A stretch of DNA of 64,000 nucleotides from Herbaspirillum seropedicae (GTDB lineage Bacteria > Pseudomonadota > Gammaproteobacteria > Burkholderiales > Burkholderiaceae_D). Location: contig NZ_CP011930.1 in NCBI RefSeq assembly GCF_001040945.1, positions 186,001 to 250,000 of the forward strand. Reading direction: 5' to 3'. The notes below the pieces were generated by a model that was given only the letters and a program-made list of their open reading frames with translations, did not search any database and was not told the origin of the DNA. A program made the translations under genes and the position numbers. Shown one piece after another: positions 17,038-27,205 of this stretch; within the stretch, counting starts at the first letter, position 1; every line of letters starts with the position of its first letter.

Positions 17038-17967
17038 ATGCAAGTTCTGGAACGCACAGGGGAAGATCGCGACAAGCGCGGGGCATGCCATGCCGACTCC
17101 GCCGCGCACGCGCATGCCTACGAGTACGCTTCTGGGCAGTCCGCCTCGCCCTCCGGCAGCACGGCGCTGTCGGCGCAGGCCGAGGAAGAATTGGCCATCC
17201 GCGCCTCCCATATCACCGCCGCCGCCGTGGCTGCGGCGGCCGTTACGGCCGCTGTCGTGACCGCCGCTGAGGCGCCTGCCGAAGCTCGCGAGGCCCAGGC
17301 CGCCAGCGCGCCTGCCGCAGCGCCTGCCAGGCAGCCGCGCGGCTTGCAGGGAGCAGAGGCGGCCACGACGCGATCGCAGCCATCCCAGCGCGGGGCTTGG
17401 CGGGTGTCGCTGCTGACCCTGGCCATCATTGCCGCGGCCCTGTGGGTGGGCCAGCAGTGGCCGCAGCGCGGGCTCAAGCCCATGGTGACGCAGCTGCCGA
17501 CCCTGAACCAGCCCGCTGCCGCACCGGCCAGCGCCAGCACCGCCGCGCCTGCGCAGGCGCTGGACAGCACCGTACCGGCTGCCGTGGCCGAGGCTCCCGG
17601 TCCTGACGCCATCGCCCTGCTGCAAGAAGAATCCGAAGAAAAAGCACGCTTGCTGGCGCAAAAGCGCGCCGCGGCCGAGGCCCGTCATCGCCGTGAGGAT
17701 GCAGCCCAGGCTTTGCGCGAACAACGCCGCCGCCAGGCCGAGCAGCAACTGGCCGAGGCCCGCGCCAAGGCCGAGCGCGCCCAGGCCGCCAGCGTGGCCG
17801 CACCCGCGATATCCGCAGCGCCAGCCGCCCCTTCGCTGGCAGACCAGGTGGCCCAGTGCAAGAGCCTGTCCCTGTTCGCCCGGGAAAGTTGCCTCTGGAA
17901 ACTCTGCAGCGGCAACTGGGGCAAGAACGGTTGCCCCTCCTACGAGCGCAACAACGAAGGCGCTTGA
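17038..17967 (+). CDS. Ala-rich single-pass membrane protein with coiled coil and C-terminal Cys motif
   Basis: A 309-residue protein of unknown function. A cytoplasmic Ala-rich, low-complexity N-terminal part (about 1-120) precedes one transmembrane helix (VSLLTLAIIAAALWVGQQW). Then come a Pro/Ala linker, a charged coiled coil rich in Glu, Arg, Lys and Gln (about 195-255), another Ala/Pro linker, and a compact C-terminus with four cysteines (QCKSLSLFARESC, LWKLCSGNWGKNGCP). The Cys-rich end is the only part likely to fold and may form disulphides outside the membrane. GGGGAATTCC precedes ATG 17038. No operon partner is evident. Confidence 0.7.
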   Translation: MQVLERTGEDRDKRGACHADSAAHAHAYEYASGQSASPSGSTALSAQAEEELAIRASHITAAAVAAAAVTAAVVTAAEAPAEAREAQAASAPAAAPARQPRGLQGAEAATTRSQPSQRGAWRVSLLTLAIIAAALWVGQQWPQRGLKPMVTQLPTLNQPAAAPASASTAAPAQALDSTVPAAVAEAPGPDAIALLQEESEEKARLLAQKRAAAEARHRREDAAQALREQRRRQAEQQLAEARAKAERAQAASVAAPAISAAPAAPSLADQVAQCKSLSLFARESCLWKLCSGNWGKNGCPSYERNNEGA

Positions 17968-18156
17968 GTCCAGCTCCGGCTGGCGGCTCCGCCAGCCCAT
18001 CTTCCCTGACAAAGCACTGACACTCCTGCCCCTTGGCAGGAGCAATTCTTGCTTGACGACACCCCGATCCGGGCCACTCGCGGCAGCACAGCTGTGGTCC
18101 CGTCGCGACAGGTGAAAAGTCTTGCCGCAAGCGGCTTTGCGCGCAGAACTTGCCGC

Positions 18157-18162
18157 TATAAT
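18157..18162 (+). promoter_or_regulatory. Candidate -10 element for the sodium:solute symporter gene
   Basis: A perfect TATAAT lies 38 bp before the start codon at 18201, after GC-rich sequence. No good -35 hexamer stands at 17 bp; TTGCGC at 18137 is 14 bp away. The spacer upstream (17968-18130) also contains a CTCCTGCC/GGCAGGAG hairpin near 18025 without a T tract. Confidence 0.45.
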
Positions 18163-18200
18163 GCGCGTTTTTCGTCTTCACCCCCCTGCAAGGAAAAGGC

Positions 18201-19658
18201 ATGAATGCACTGCTTTGGTTCGTCGTCCTCTATTGGGTCATCTCGGTCGGCATCGGCCTGTATGCCACCCGTTTCGTGAAGAGTTCGAAGGACTACGCCG
18301 TCGCCGGCCGCTCGCTGCCGATGTCGGTGGTGACCGCGACCGTCTTTGCGACCTGGTTCGGATCGGAAGCCGTGCTGGGGGTGTCCTCGACCTTCCTCAA
18401 GGAGGGCCTGGGCGGCATCGTGGCCGACCCCTTCGGTTCTTCGCTGTGCCTGATCCTGGTGGGCCTGTTCTTCGCCAAGCGCTTGTATCGGATGAACCTG
18501 CTGACCATTGGCGACTACTACAAGAAGCGCTTCGGCCGCGCCGCCGAAATGCTGGTCACCATCTGCATCGTCATTTCCTACCTGGGCTGGGTGGCCGCGC
18601 AGATCAAGGCGCTGGGGCTGGTCTTCAATGTGGTCTCGGGCGGTTACATCCCCATGCACTGGGGCATGATCATCGGCGCCGGCAGCGTGCTCATCTATAC
18701 GCTCATGGGCGGCATGTGGGCCGTGGCCATCACCGACTTCCTGCAGATGATCATCGTGGTGGTGGGCATGCTCTACATCGGCTATGAGGTTTCCGGCATG
18801 GTCGGCGGCCCCGGCGTGGTCATCGCCCATGCCGCCGAGGCTGGCAAGTTCAACTTCTGGCCGGCCGCCGAACTCAAGGATGTGCTGTGGTTCTTTGCCG
18901 CCTGGATCACCATGATGCTAGGTTCGATCCCGCAGCAGGACGTGTTCCAGCGCGTCATGTCGTCCAAGAACGAGAACGTGGCGCGCAATGCCTCGGTGCT
19001 GGGCGGCGTGATCTATTTCTTCTTCGTCTTCATCCCCATCTTCCTGGCCTATTCGGCCACGCTGATCGATCCCGAGATGGTCTCGCGCCTGCTGGAAACC
19101 GACTCCCAGCTGGTGCTGCCGACCCTGATCATGGAGAAGATGCCGGTGTTCGCCCAGGTGATGTTCTTTGGCGCCTTGCTGTCGGCCATCAAGAGCTGCG
19201 CCAGCGCCACCCTGCTGGCCCCGTCGGTGACTTTTACCGAGAACGTGCTCAAGGAAATCCGGCCCTGGAAGAGCGACCGCGAATTCCTCTTCTCGATGCG
19301 CGCCGTGGTGCTGGTCTTCACCATCGGCGTGACCTCGCTGGCCTTGAACAGCCAGTCCAGCATCTATGAAATGGTCGAGAACGCCTACAAGGTGACCCTG
19401 GTAGCCGCCTTCGTCCCGCTGGCCTTCGGCGTCTACTGGCCGCGCGCCTCCCGCCAGGGCGCCTTGATGGCGATGGTGCTGGGGCTGGTATCGTGGATCA
19501 CGCTGGAATACGTCGCTCCCGATGGCTTCTGGCCGCCGCAACTGGCCGGTCTGCTGTTCTCCATCGGCGGCATGGTGGTCGGTTCGCTGATGCCCCAGGT
19601 GCTGGCGCCGATGCCGCCCATGATGCCGACTCCCGCCGAGGGCAGCGCCCAGCCCTGA
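18201..19658 (+). CDS. Sodium:solute symporter (SSS family)
   Basis: A 485-residue inner-membrane carrier with about 13 hydrophobic helices, the LeuT-fold pattern of the SSS family. Recognisable segments are VATVFATWFGSEAVLG-like sequence in TM2, GLFFAKRLYRMNLLTIGDYY, SYLGWVAAQIKALGLVF, IYTLMGGMWAVAITDFLQM and SIPQQDVFQRVMSSKNE. The last resembles the sodium/solute region of the family. No substrate is evident; relatives carry proline, pantothenate, acetate or other solutes. It is flanked by a -10 box and a terminator, so it is probably transcribed alone. The protein ends in a short Pro/Met-rich cytoplasmic tail. Confidence 0.9.
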   Translation: MNALLWFVVLYWVISVGIGLYATRFVKSSKDYAVAGRSLPMSVVTATVFATWFGSEAVLGVSSTFLKEGLGGIVADPFGSSLCLILVGLFFAKRLYRMNLLTIGDYYKKRFGRAAEMLVTICIVISYLGWVAAQIKALGLVFNVVSGGYIPMHWGMIIGAGSVLIYTLMGGMWAVAITDFLQMIIVVVGMLYIGYEVSGMVGGPGVVIAHAAEAGKFNFWPAAELKDVLWFFAAWITMMLGSIPQQDVFQRVMSSKNENVARNASVLGGVIYFFFVFIPIFLAYSATLIDPEMVSRLLETDSQLVLPTLIMEKMPVFAQVMFFGALLSAIKSCASATLLAPSVTFTENVLKEIRPWKSDREFLFSMRAVVLVFTIGVTSLALNSQSSIYEMVENAYKVTLVAAFVPLAFGVYWPRASRQGALMAMVLGLVSWITLEYVAPDGFWPPQLAGLLFSIGGMVVGSLMPQVLAPMPPMMPTPAEGSAQP

Positions 19659-19677
19659 TCATTCTTGCTCCAGTGAA

Positions 19678-19716
19678 ACGGTCGCCCGGCCCTGCCGCGC
19701 GGCCGTTTTTCTTTTT
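19678..19716 (+). terminator. Intrinsic terminator after the SSS symporter
   Basis: Stem ACGGTCGC/GCGGCCGT (one G-U pair; 19678-19685 with 19699-19706) followed by TTTTTCTTTTT. Confidence 0.75.
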
Positions 19717-19855
19717 GGACAGCTTGGCCAGAACTGCTGGGACAGAGGCTGTCAAAGCATTGCCCACGCCCGGTTTTCGAAGTTGTTCGATGCTTTCTTG
19801 ATAAGAATTCGAGAAACAACCGGAACTTATTTGCCTTCCATCAACCTCAAAAGGT

Positions 19856-20602
19856 ATGACTGAGCAAACTCGCCCCTACGATGTTGCTGCCGATGCGTTA
19901 TTTCTGGATTTCGACGGCACGCTGGTCGACCTGGCGCCACAGCCCGACGGGATCGTGGTGCCGCCAGAACTGATCACGCTGTTGCAGCAGATACAACTGG
20001 AATCGGACGGCGCGCTGGCCATTGTCAGCGGCCGGCCCCTGGACCAGCTCGACTTCTTCCTAGCCCCGCTGCGCCTGCCGGCGGCTGGCGTGCATGGCGC
20101 CGAGCGCCGCACCGCCGATGGCCGCATCCTGCAGCAGCCGGTGCCGGACGTGCAGCACCTGCGCGAGCGCCTGCTGCCCCTGGTCGACTCCCATTCCGGC
20201 TTGCAACTGGAACTCAAGCGCGGCGCGCTGGCCCTGCATTACCGCCACGCCGCCCATCTCGAGCAGCGCTGCGTGGACACCATGATGGAGGCGCTGCGCC
20301 ACGAACCCGGTTTCACCCTGCTGCACGGCAAGATGGTGGTGGAAGCCAAGCCGCACATCAACAAGGGCGACGCCGTCGCCGCCTTCCTGCACGAAGCCCC
20401 GTTCCGCGGCCGTCGCCCGGTCTTCATCGGTGACGACGTGACCGATGAGGCCGGATTTGCCATCGCCCAGGGCGAAGTCTTCGGCGGCTTGGGCATCAAG
20501 ATCGGCGCCGGTCCCACGCAGGCCTTGCAGCGCCTGGCCGATCCGGCCGCGGTGCTGGGCCTGCTGCGCCAGAGCGTGGAGGTGCGCAGCACCTCCGGAT
20601 AA
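19856..20602 (+). CDS. otsB: Trehalose-6-phosphate phosphatase OtsB
   Basis: A 248-residue HAD-superfamily phosphatase that converts trehalose-6-phosphate to trehalose. The nucleophile motif is LDFDGTL (Asp18, Asp20), motif II is IVSGRPLDQL, and motifs III/IV are in KPHINKGDAV and FIGDDVTDEAGF. GVHGAE is typical of OtsB. Its length is usual. It is the first gene of a three-gene cluster with a GH15 enzyme and otsA, all in one direction, with 87 bp before the next gene. Trehalose made here would serve osmotic or desiccation protection. Confidence 0.94.
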   Translation: MTEQTRPYDVAADALFLDFDGTLVDLAPQPDGIVVPPELITLLQQIQLESDGALAIVSGRPLDQLDFFLAPLRLPAAGVHGAERRTADGRILQQPVPDVQHLRERLLPLVDSHSGLQLELKRGALALHYRHAAHLEQRCVDTMMEALRHEPGFTLLHGKMVVEAKPHINKGDAVAAFLHEAPFRGRRPVFIGDDVTDEAGFAIAQGEVFGGLGIKIGAGPTQALQRLADPAAVLGLLRQSVEVRSTSG

Positions 20603-20689
20603 CCGTATTGCCGGCAAGCTTGCCGTGCGCAGCACAGCACATCGCCTTCCATCAAGAAATCTGATCCACAGAACAGAGCACGAGGAACC

Positions 20690-22579
20690 ATGAGCCAGCC
20701 CAGCCCCGATCCGCAGCAAGAAGCGCAACCGCAACCGCACTCCCAGACGCAGCATTCCGAACAACCGCACCTGGCCGCTCAGGCCCACGACATGCCCTCG
20801 ACGTCCTCGCTGGAATTGGGCGTGATCGGCAATTGCGCCTTCTCGGCGCTGGTGGACAAGATGGGCCGCATCGTCTGGTGCTGCCTGCCGCGCTTCGATG
20901 GCGATCCGGTCTTCAATGCCTTGCTCGACCCTACCGACAATGGCGCGCTGTGGGCCTTCCAGCTGGAGAATTTTTCCCACAGCGAGCAGTGGTACGAACC
21001 CAATACCGCCGTGCTGCGCACCCGCCTCTACGACACACTGGGACAGGGCATCGAGATCACCGACCTGGCCCCGCGCTTCCAGAGCCGTGGCCGCTTCTTC
21101 CGTCCGCTGCAACTGGTGCGCCGCATCCATCCGCTCTCGGGCGCGCCGCGCATGCGCGTGGTGCTGCGCCCCAAGTTCGACTGGGGCCGTGAAGAGCCGC
21201 TGCAGACGCGTGGCAGCAACCACATCCGCTACGTCGGCCAGGAGCAGACCCTGCGCCTGAACACCGACGCACCCATCAGCTACATCGTCGGTGAGACTGC
21301 CTTCGTGGTCAGTCGCCCGTATAACTTCATCCTCGGCCCTGATGAAACCCTGCATGGCGGCATCAACGACACCGCCCGTGATTTCGAGCAGGAGACCACC
21401 GCCTACTGGCGCAACTGGAGCCGCGCCCTGGCTACGCCCCTGGAGTGGCAGGACGCCGTCATCCGCGCCGCCATCACGCTCAAGCTGTCGGTCTATGAAG
21501 ATACCGGCGCCATCATCGCCGCCATGACCACCAGCGTGCCCGAGGCACCGGGCAGCCAGCGCAACTGGGACTATCGCTATTGCTGGCTGCGCGACGCTTT
21601 CTTCGTGGTGCGCGCACTCAACAGTCTCTCCGAGCTGGGCACCATGGAAGACTACCTGCGCTGGCTGACCAATGTGGTGGTGCGTTCCGGTGGCGGCCAT
21701 GTGCAGCCGCTCTACGGTATCGGGCTGGAAGAGGCGCTGCCCGAACAGATCCTGGATCACCTGCCGGGCTACCAGCACCACCAGCCGGTGCGGGTCGGCA
21801 ACCAGGCCTATGAACACTTCCAGCACGACGTCTACGGCAATATCGTGCTGGGCGCGGCGCAGGCCTTCCATGACATGCGCCTGCACCATCGCGCCGGGGC
21901 CGAGCACTTCCAGCATCTGGAAGCCGTGGGCGAACGCGCCTACGAGGTCTACAGCCAGCCGGACGCCGGCATGTGGGAGCTGCGTACGCGCTCGCGCATC
22001 CATACCTCCTCGGCGCTGATGAGCTGGGCCGCCTGCGACCGCCTGGCCAAGATCGCCGCGCGCGTGGACCTGCCCGAGCGCGCCCGCTACTGGGGCGACC
22101 GCGCCAAGGAAATCGGCGACCGCATCCTCACCGAAGCCTGGAACGAACAGCGCCAGGCCTATGCCGAAAGCTTCGGCGGCCGCGACCTCGACGCCAGCGT
22201 GCTGCTAATGGTGGAAGTGGGCCTGATCTCGCCCACCGACCCGCGCTTCATCTCCACCGTGGAAGCGCTGGAGAAGTCGCTCTGCGACGGCCCCTACATG
22301 CGCCGCTACGAAGCCCCGGACGACTTTGGTCGCCCCGAGACTGCCTTCAACATCTGCACCTTCTGGCGCATCGACGCGCTGGCGCGCATCGGCCGCAAGG
22401 AGCAGGCGCGCGAGATCTTCCAGGCCATGCTCGATGCCCGCAACCACCTGGGCCTGCTGTCGGAAGACACGCATCCGGTCACGCGCCAGATGTGGGGCAA
22501 CTTCCCGCAGACCTATTCGATGGTGGGCATCATCAACTGTGCGATGCGCCTGTCGGCATCGTGGGAGGCGGTGATCTGA
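20690..22579 (+). CDS. Glycoside hydrolase family 15 protein (glucoamylase/trehalase-like) in the ots cluster
   Basis: A 629-residue GH15-type enzyme. A Gln/Pro/His-rich N-terminal tail (about 40 residues) leads to the beta-sandwich domain (LGVIGNCAFSALVDKMGRIVW) and the (alpha/alpha)6 barrel. Family motifs include NWDYRYCWLRDAFFVVRAL, where acidic residues line the site, and ETAFNICTFWRIDALARIG near the second catalytic glutamate. No signal peptide, so it is cytoplasmic. It overlaps otsA by one base (TGATG), showing translational coupling. Relatives act on alpha-glucans, and some bacterial GH15 enzymes hydrolyse trehalose. The role here, for example trehalose turnover or glucan trimming, is inferred. 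Confidence 0.85.
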   Translation: MSQPSPDPQQEAQPQPHSQTQHSEQPHLAAQAHDMPSTSSLELGVIGNCAFSALVDKMGRIVWCCLPRFDGDPVFNALLDPTDNGALWAFQLENFSHSEQWYEPNTAVLRTRLYDTLGQGIEITDLAPRFQSRGRFFRPLQLVRRIHPLSGAPRMRVVLRPKFDWGREEPLQTRGSNHIRYVGQEQTLRLNTDAPISYIVGETAFVVSRPYNFILGPDETLHGGINDTARDFEQETTAYWRNWSRALATPLEWQDAVIRAAITLKLSVYEDTGAIIAAMTTSVPEAPGSQRNWDYRYCWLRDAFFVVRALNSLSELGTMEDYLRWLTNVVVRSGGGHVQPLYGIGLEEALPEQILDHLPGYQHHQPVRVGNQAYEHFQHDVYGNIVLGAAQAFHDMRLHHRAGAEHFQHLEAVGERAYEVYSQPDAGMWELRTRSRIHTSSALMSWAACDRLAKIAARVDLPERARYWGDRAKEIGDRILTEAWNEQRQAYAESFGGRDLDASVLLMVEVGLISPTDPRFISTVEALEKSLCDGPYMRRYEAPDDFGRPETAFNICTFWRIDALARIGRKEQAREIFQAMLDARNHLGLLSEDTHPVTRQMWGNFPQTYSMVGIINCAMRLSASWEAVI

Positions 22580-23973
22580 TGGGCAGACTCGTCGTCGTTT
22601 CCAATCGTCTGGCCGATCCGCGCAAGCCTGCTGCGGGCGGCCTGGCCGTGGCCCTGGGTGAGACGCTCAAGAAGACCGGCGGACTGTGGTTCGGCTGGAG
22701 CGGCAAGGTCATCGAGAACGGCACGCCCGGCGAGGGCGAGGTGCGCGTCAATCAGGCCGGCCCCGTGACCCTGGCCGAACTGGACCTGTCGCAGGAAGAC
22801 CATGACGCCTACTACCGTGGCTACGCCAATGGCGTGCTGTGGCCGGTGTTCCACTATCGGCTCGACCTGGCCCACTTCGAGGCTGGTCACCTGGGCGGCT
22901 ATCGCCGCGTGAACCAGCTCTTTGCGCGTAAATTGTTTCCGTTGTTGAAGCGCGATGACATCGTCTGGATCCACGATTACCACCTCATCCCGCTGGCCGC
23001 CGAACTGCGCGCCATGGGCTGCGAGGCGCGCATCGGCTTCTTCCTGCACATTCCGCTGCCGCCGCCGCCGATCCTGACCGCCATTCCCTCGCATGAGTGG
23101 CTCATGCGTGCACTGTTTGCCTACGATCTGGTGGGTTTCCAGAACCACGCCGACCTGCAACACTTCGCCCAGTACGTGCAGGCCGAAGCCACCGCCGAGC
23201 CGGTCGGGCCCAACCAGTTCCGCGCCTTCAACCGCACCGTGCATGCCAATGCCTTCCCCATCGGCATCGATGTGGCCGAATTCCAGCGCCTGGGCCAGGC
23301 CAAGGAAGCGCGCGACACCTATGAAAGCACCAAGGCCGAGTATTCGCGTCGGCGCCTCCTGATCGGGGTGGACCGCCTCGATTATTCCAAGGGCCTGCCG
23401 CAGCGCATCCGCGCCTTCCGCGAGCTGCTGCGCCTGTATCCGGAGAACCGCCACAGCGCCACGCTCCTGCAGATCGCCTCACCCAGCCGCGAGGATGTGG
23501 AGGCCTACGGCGACATCCAGCGCGAGCTGGAAAGCCTGTGCGGCTCCATCAACGGCGACTTCGGCGACTTCGACTGGATGCCGATCCGCTACATCCACCG
23601 CACCGTGGCGCGCCGCCGCCTGCCGGGTTTGTATCGCGCCTGCGCGGTGGCGCTGGTGACCCCCCTGCGCGATGGCATGAACCTGGTGGCCAAGGAATTC
23701 GTCGCCGCCCAGGACCCGGACGACCCCGGCGTGCTGGTGCTGTCGCGCTTTGCCGGTGCGGCCGAGCAGATGAAGGCCGCGCTCATCATCAACCCCTATG
23801 ACACCCACGGCACCGCCCAGGTGATCCAGCAGGCGCTGCAGATGTCGCAGTCCGAACGGCGCGAACGCCATGCCGCGCTGATGGAGAACATCCGCCAGTT
23901 CGACGTGCACTGGTGGTGCCGGGAATTCCTCGACACCCTGCGCAGCAGCCGCGCCGCCCCGGTGGAGAGTTAA
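22579..23973 (+). CDS. otsA: Trehalose-6-phosphate synthase OtsA
   Basis: A 464-residue GT20 glycosyltransferase that makes trehalose-6-phosphate from UDP-glucose and glucose-6-phosphate. The N-terminus [15 protein letters not shown] with a GG loop (AAGGLAVAL), [40 protein letters not shown] and [18 protein letters not shown] are the classical OtsA motifs. The start codon overlaps the GH15 stop codon. A longer open frame extends upstream inside the GH15 gene, but that part is only a shadow. With otsB in the same cluster the OtsAB pathway is complete. Confidence 0.95.
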   Translation: MGRLVVVSNRLADPRKPAAGGLAVALGETLKKTGGLWFGWSGKVIENGTPGEGEVRVNQAGPVTLAELDLSQEDHDAYYRGYANGVLWPVFHYRLDLAHFEAGHLGGYRRVNQLFARKLFPLLKRDDIVWIHDYHLIPLAAELRAMGCEARIGFFLHIPLPPPPILTAIPSHEWLMRALFAYDLVGFQNHADLQHFAQYVQAEATAEPVGPNQFRAFNRTVHANAFPIGIDVAEFQRLGQAKEARDTYESTKAEYSRRRLLIGVDRLDYSKGLPQRIRAFRELLRLYPENRHSATLLQIASPSREDVEAYGDIQRELESLCGSINGDFGDFDWMPIRYIHRTVARRRLPGLYRACAVALVTPLRDGMNLVAKEFVAAQDPDDPGVLVLSRFAGAAEQMKAALIINPYDTHGTAQVIQQALQMSQSERRERHAALMENIRQFDVHWWCREFLDTLRSSRAAPVES

Positions 23974-24113
23974 GCAGGCAAGGCCGCGCCGGAAGGGCAG
24001 GGCGGCGAAGAAGATTTCCAAAGAGCAAATATTTGCCTGGCGCGGCGGTGCATGCCGTCGCGCCAGCGCATCGCCCACGCGGGCAGGTTCACTAAAACTC
24101 CGCCAAAAGCCTT

Positions 24114-24119
24114 TATAAT
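24114..24119 (+). promoter_or_regulatory. Candidate -10 element upstream of fmdB-DUF502-aspS
   Basis: TATAAT lies 34 bp before the FmdB-like start at 24153. No strong -35 hexamer is seen at 16-18 bp; TTCACT at 24088 is 20 bp upstream. Confidence 0.45.
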
Positions 24120-24152
24120 TCAGGGTTTTGGAAGTTTTTTGCGGAGTTAGTC

Positions 24153-24509
24153 ATGCCCATTTACGCGTATCGCTGCGAAGCGTGTGGTTTTGCCAAGGAT
24201 GTCTTGCAGAAGATCTCTGACGATGCGTTGACCGTTTGCCCCTCCTGCAACAAGGACAGCTTCAGGAAGCAGCTCACTGCGGCCGGCTTCCAGTTGAAGG
24301 GTTCGGGCTGGTATGTGACCGATTTCCGGGGCAATGGCAGTGGCACGGCCAACAGCAAGGGCGCCAACGGCACTGGCATCGCCGGCTCGGCCGACGCCCC
24401 GGCCCCTGCTGCGGATGCCCCCGCTGCTGCAGCCCCGGCTGCCGCCGCACCTGCGCCTGCGCCCGCCGCGGCGCCTGCGGCTGCACCGTCCACCCCCAGC
24501 GCCAGCTAA
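24153..24509 (+). CDS. FmdB-family zinc-ribbon protein
   Basis: A 118-residue protein with an N-terminal zinc ribbon: MPIYAYRCEACG, then VCPSCNK, giving two CxxC pairs (Cys8/Cys11 and a second pair near residue 30), and LTAAGFQLKGSGWYVTDFR. The last 50 residues are an Ala/Pro low-complexity tail (Ala repeated with Pro), likely disordered. The FmdB family is widespread, with proposed regulatory roles that are poorly defined. It heads the fmdB-DUF502-aspS group, a conserved betaproteobacterial order, with 18 bp to the next gene. Confidence 0.85.
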   Translation: MPIYAYRCEACGFAKDVLQKISDDALTVCPSCNKDSFRKQLTAAGFQLKGSGWYVTDFRGNGSGTANSKGANGTGIAGSADAPAPAADAPAAAAPAAAAPAPAPAAAPAAAPSTPSAS

Positions 24510-24527
24510 CGAGGCCGTCCTTCCCCC

Positions 24528-25163
24528 ATGCGCAAATACTTCATCACGGGTCTGCTGATCCTGGTCCCCCTGGCCATCACGCTGTGGGTGCTGAACCTGA
24601 TCATCAGTACCATGGACCAGTCGCTGCTGCTGCTGCCCGAGACCTGGCGGCCGGCGCACTGGCTGGGCCATAACATCCCCGGCCTGGGCGCGATCCTGAC
24701 GCTGTTGATCGTGTTCCTCACCGGCCTGGCCGCGCGCAATTTCATCGGCCGTCGCCTGGTGCTGCTGTGGGAAGGCCTGCTGACCCGCATTCCCGTGGTG
24801 AAGTCGATCTATTCCAGCGTCAAGCAGGTCTCCGACACGCTGTTCTCGCCCTCCGGCAACGCCTTCCGCAAGGCCGTGCTGATCCAGTACCCGCGCCAGG
24901 GTTCGTGGACCATCGCCTTCCTGACCGGCGCGCCCGGCGGCGAGGTCAAGAATCACCTGCCGGGTGAGTTCATCAGCGTGTATGTGCCCACCACCCCCAA
25001 CCCGACTTCCGGTTTCTTCCTGATGCTGCCGCGTGCCGATGCCATCGAGCTCGACATGTCGGTGGATGCAGCCCTGAAGTACATCGTCTCCATGGGCGTG
25101 GTCGCCCCCGAGATGGTCACCGACAAGAAGATCATCACCGACGCGGCGGCGCCGAAGAATTGA
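24528..25163 (+). CDS. DUF502 family membrane protein
   Basis: A 211-residue inner-membrane protein. The N-terminal helix ([20 protein letters not shown]) and a second helix ([20 protein letters not shown]) are followed by a soluble part with [30 protein letters not shown] and [17 protein letters not shown], the conserved segments of DUF502. Function is not established. It lies between fmdB and aspS in the same direction and is probably co-transcribed with them. Confidence 0.88.
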   Translation: MRKYFITGLLILVPLAITLWVLNLIISTMDQSLLLLPETWRPAHWLGHNIPGLGAILTLLIVFLTGLAARNFIGRRLVLLWEGLLTRIPVVKSIYSSVKQVSDTLFSPSGNAFRKAVLIQYPRQGSWTIAFLTGAPGGEVKNHLPGEFISVYVPTTPNPTSGFFLMLPRADAIELDMSVDAALKYIVSMGVVAPEMVTDKKIITDAAAPKN

Positions 25164-25261
25164 CGGGGCGGCCGGCAGTCCGCTGCCCGGCCAGCCCCGC
25201 CTTCGCCCTTAGCGTCTTCTCTTTCGAATCCAACAAGAACACTGTCAACGGAATCACAACC

Positions 25262-27067
25262 ATGTCCATGCGAACCCAATACTGTGGCCTCACTACCGAG
25301 GCACTGCTCGGCCAAACCGTCAGCCTGTGCGGCTGGGTGCATCGTCGCCGCGATCACGGCGGCGTCATCTTCATCGACCTGCGCGACCGCGAAGGCTTAG
25401 TCCAGGTGGTCTGCGATCCCGATCGCGCCGATGTCTTCAAGAACGCCGAATCGGTGCGCAACGAATTCTGCCTGCGCATCACGGGCCTGGTGCGCAACCG
25501 TCCGGAAGGCACCACCAACGCCAACCTGAAGTCGGGCAAGATCGAAGTGCTGTGCCACGAACTGGAAGTGCTGAACCCGTCGGTGACGCCCCCGTTCCAG
25601 CTCGATGACGACAGCCTGTCGGAAACCACCCGCCTGACCCACCGCGTGCTGGACCTGCGCCGTCCGCAGATGCAGAACAACCTGCGCCTGCGCTACAAGG
25701 TCGCCATGGAAGTGCGCAAGTTCCTGGACGCCCAGGGCTTCATCGACATCGAAACCCCGATGCTGACCAAGTCCACCCCAGAAGGCGCGCGCGACTACCT
25801 GGTGCCCTCGCGCGTGAACGCCGGCGAATTCTTCGCCCTGCCGCAATCGCCCCAGCTGTTCAAGCAGCTGCTGATGGTGGCCAACTTCGACCGCTACTAC
25901 CAGATCACCAAGTGCTTCCGCGACGAAGACCTGCGTGCTGACCGCCAGCCGGAATTCACCCAGATCGACTGCGAAACCTCCTTCCTGAACGAACAGGAAA
26001 TCCGTGACCTGTTCGAAGGCATGATCCGCCTGGTCTTCAAGAACGCGCTGGATATCGACCTGCCCAACCCCTTCCCGGTGATGGACTTCGCCACCGCCAT
26101 GGGCAAGTATGGTTCGGACAAGCCGGACATGCGCGTCAAGCTCGAATTCACCGAGCTGACCGACGTGATGAAGGATGTCGAGTTCAAGGTCTTCTCGGGC
26201 GCCGCCAACAGCGAAGGCGGCCGCGTGGTTGGCCTGCGCGTGCCGGGCGGTGCAGAAATGCCGCGTTCGGAAATCGACGCCTACACCCAGTTCGTCGCCA
26301 TCTACGGCGCCAAGGGCCTGGCCTACATCAAGGTCAATGAAAAGGCCAAGGGCCGTGACGGCCTGCAGTCGCCCATCGTCAAGAACATCCACGACGCCGC
26401 CCTGAACGCCATCCTGGAAAAGACCGGCGCGCAAGACGGCGACCTGATCTTCTTCGGCGCCGACAAGGCCAAGGTGGTCAACGATGCCATCGGCGCGCTG
26501 CGCGTGAAGATCGGCCACAGCGAATTCGGCAAGAAGAACGGCCTGTTCGACGACGCATGGCGTCCGCTGTGGGTGGTCGACTTCCCCATGTTCGAATACG
26601 ACGAAGACGGCCAGCGCTGGGTTGCCCTGCACCACCCGTTCACCTCGCCCAAGGATGGCCACGAAGACTTCATCTCGACCAACCCGGGTGCAGCCATCGC
26701 CAAGGCCTACGACATGGTCCTGAACGGTTGGGAACTGGGCGGCGGTTCGGTCCGTATCCACCGCGCCGACGTGCAGAGCAAGGTGTTCCGCGCCCTGAAG
26801 ATCGATGACGAAGAAGCCAAGCTGAAGTTCGGCTTCCTGCTGGACGCCCTGCAATACGGCGCGCCCCCGCACGGCGGCATCGCCTTCGGCCTGGACCGTC
26901 TGGTCACCATGATGGCGGGTGCCGAATCGATCCGTGACGTGATCGCCTTCCCCAAGACCCAGCGTGCACAGTGCCTGTTGACGCATGCTCCTTCGGAAGT
27001 GGATGAGAAGCAGCTGCGTGAGTTGCATATTCGTCTGCGCAATACTGAGCCGGCGGTGAAGAGCTGA
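25262..27067 (+). CDS. aspS: Aspartyl-tRNA synthetase AspS
   Basis: A 601-residue class II aminoacyl-tRNA synthetase. The OB-fold anticodon domain ([26 protein letters not shown]) is followed by motif 1 (about residue 140), motif 2 ([21 protein letters not shown], split here as [12 protein letters not shown] and QPEFTQID) and motif 3 ([14 protein letters not shown]). The bacterial GAD insertion lies between them. Its size matches the bacterial type. Starts at 25262 and 25268 (MSM) are both possible; upstream frame opening to 25160 is not coding. A terminator follows, then the tailocin element. Whether the enzyme is discriminating or non-discriminating cannot be judged here. Confidence 0.96.
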   Translation: MSMRTQYCGLTTEALLGQTVSLCGWVHRRRDHGGVIFIDLRDREGLVQVVCDPDRADVFKNAESVRNEFCLRITGLVRNRPEGTTNANLKSGKIEVLCHELEVLNPSVTPPFQLDDDSLSETTRLTHRVLDLRRPQMQNNLRLRYKVAMEVRKFLDAQGFIDIETPMLTKSTPEGARDYLVPSRVNAGEFFALPQSPQLFKQLLMVANFDRYYQITKCFRDEDLRADRQPEFTQIDCETSFLNEQEIRDLFEGMIRLVFKNALDIDLPNPFPVMDFATAMGKYGSDKPDMRVKLEFTELTDVMKDVEFKVFSGAANSEGGRVVGLRVPGGAEMPRSEIDAYTQFVAIYGAKGLAYIKVNEKAKGRDGLQSPIVKNIHDAALNAILEKTGAQDGDLIFFGADKAKVVNDAIGALRVKIGHSEFGKKNGLFDDAWRPLWVVDFPMFEYDEDGQRWVALHHPFTSPKDGHEDFISTNPGAAIAKAYDMVLNGWELGGGSVRIHRADVQSKVFRALKIDDEEAKLKFGFLLDALQYGAPPHGGIAFGLDRLVTMMAGAESIRDVIAFPKTQRAQCLLTHAPSEVDEKQLRELHIRLRNTEPAVKS

Positions 27068-27107
27068 TTGGATTATCGAATTTTTCGATAAGACCATTGG
27101 ACCATTG

Positions 27108-27139
27108 AAAAGCGCGTGCAGGAATGCACGCGCTTTTTT
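27108..27139 (+). terminator. Intrinsic terminator after aspS
   Basis: Stem AAAGCGCGTGCA (27108-27119 region) pairs with TGCACGCGCTTT across a GGAA loop and runs into a TTTTTT tract ending at 27139. It insulates the following element from the aspS operon. Confidence 0.88.
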
Positions 27140-27205
27140 ATTTTCTGGCTATTTTTTAAATGATATAAACCGTATAAAGAGTTAATTAAAACTAGCCGGA
27201 TAATT

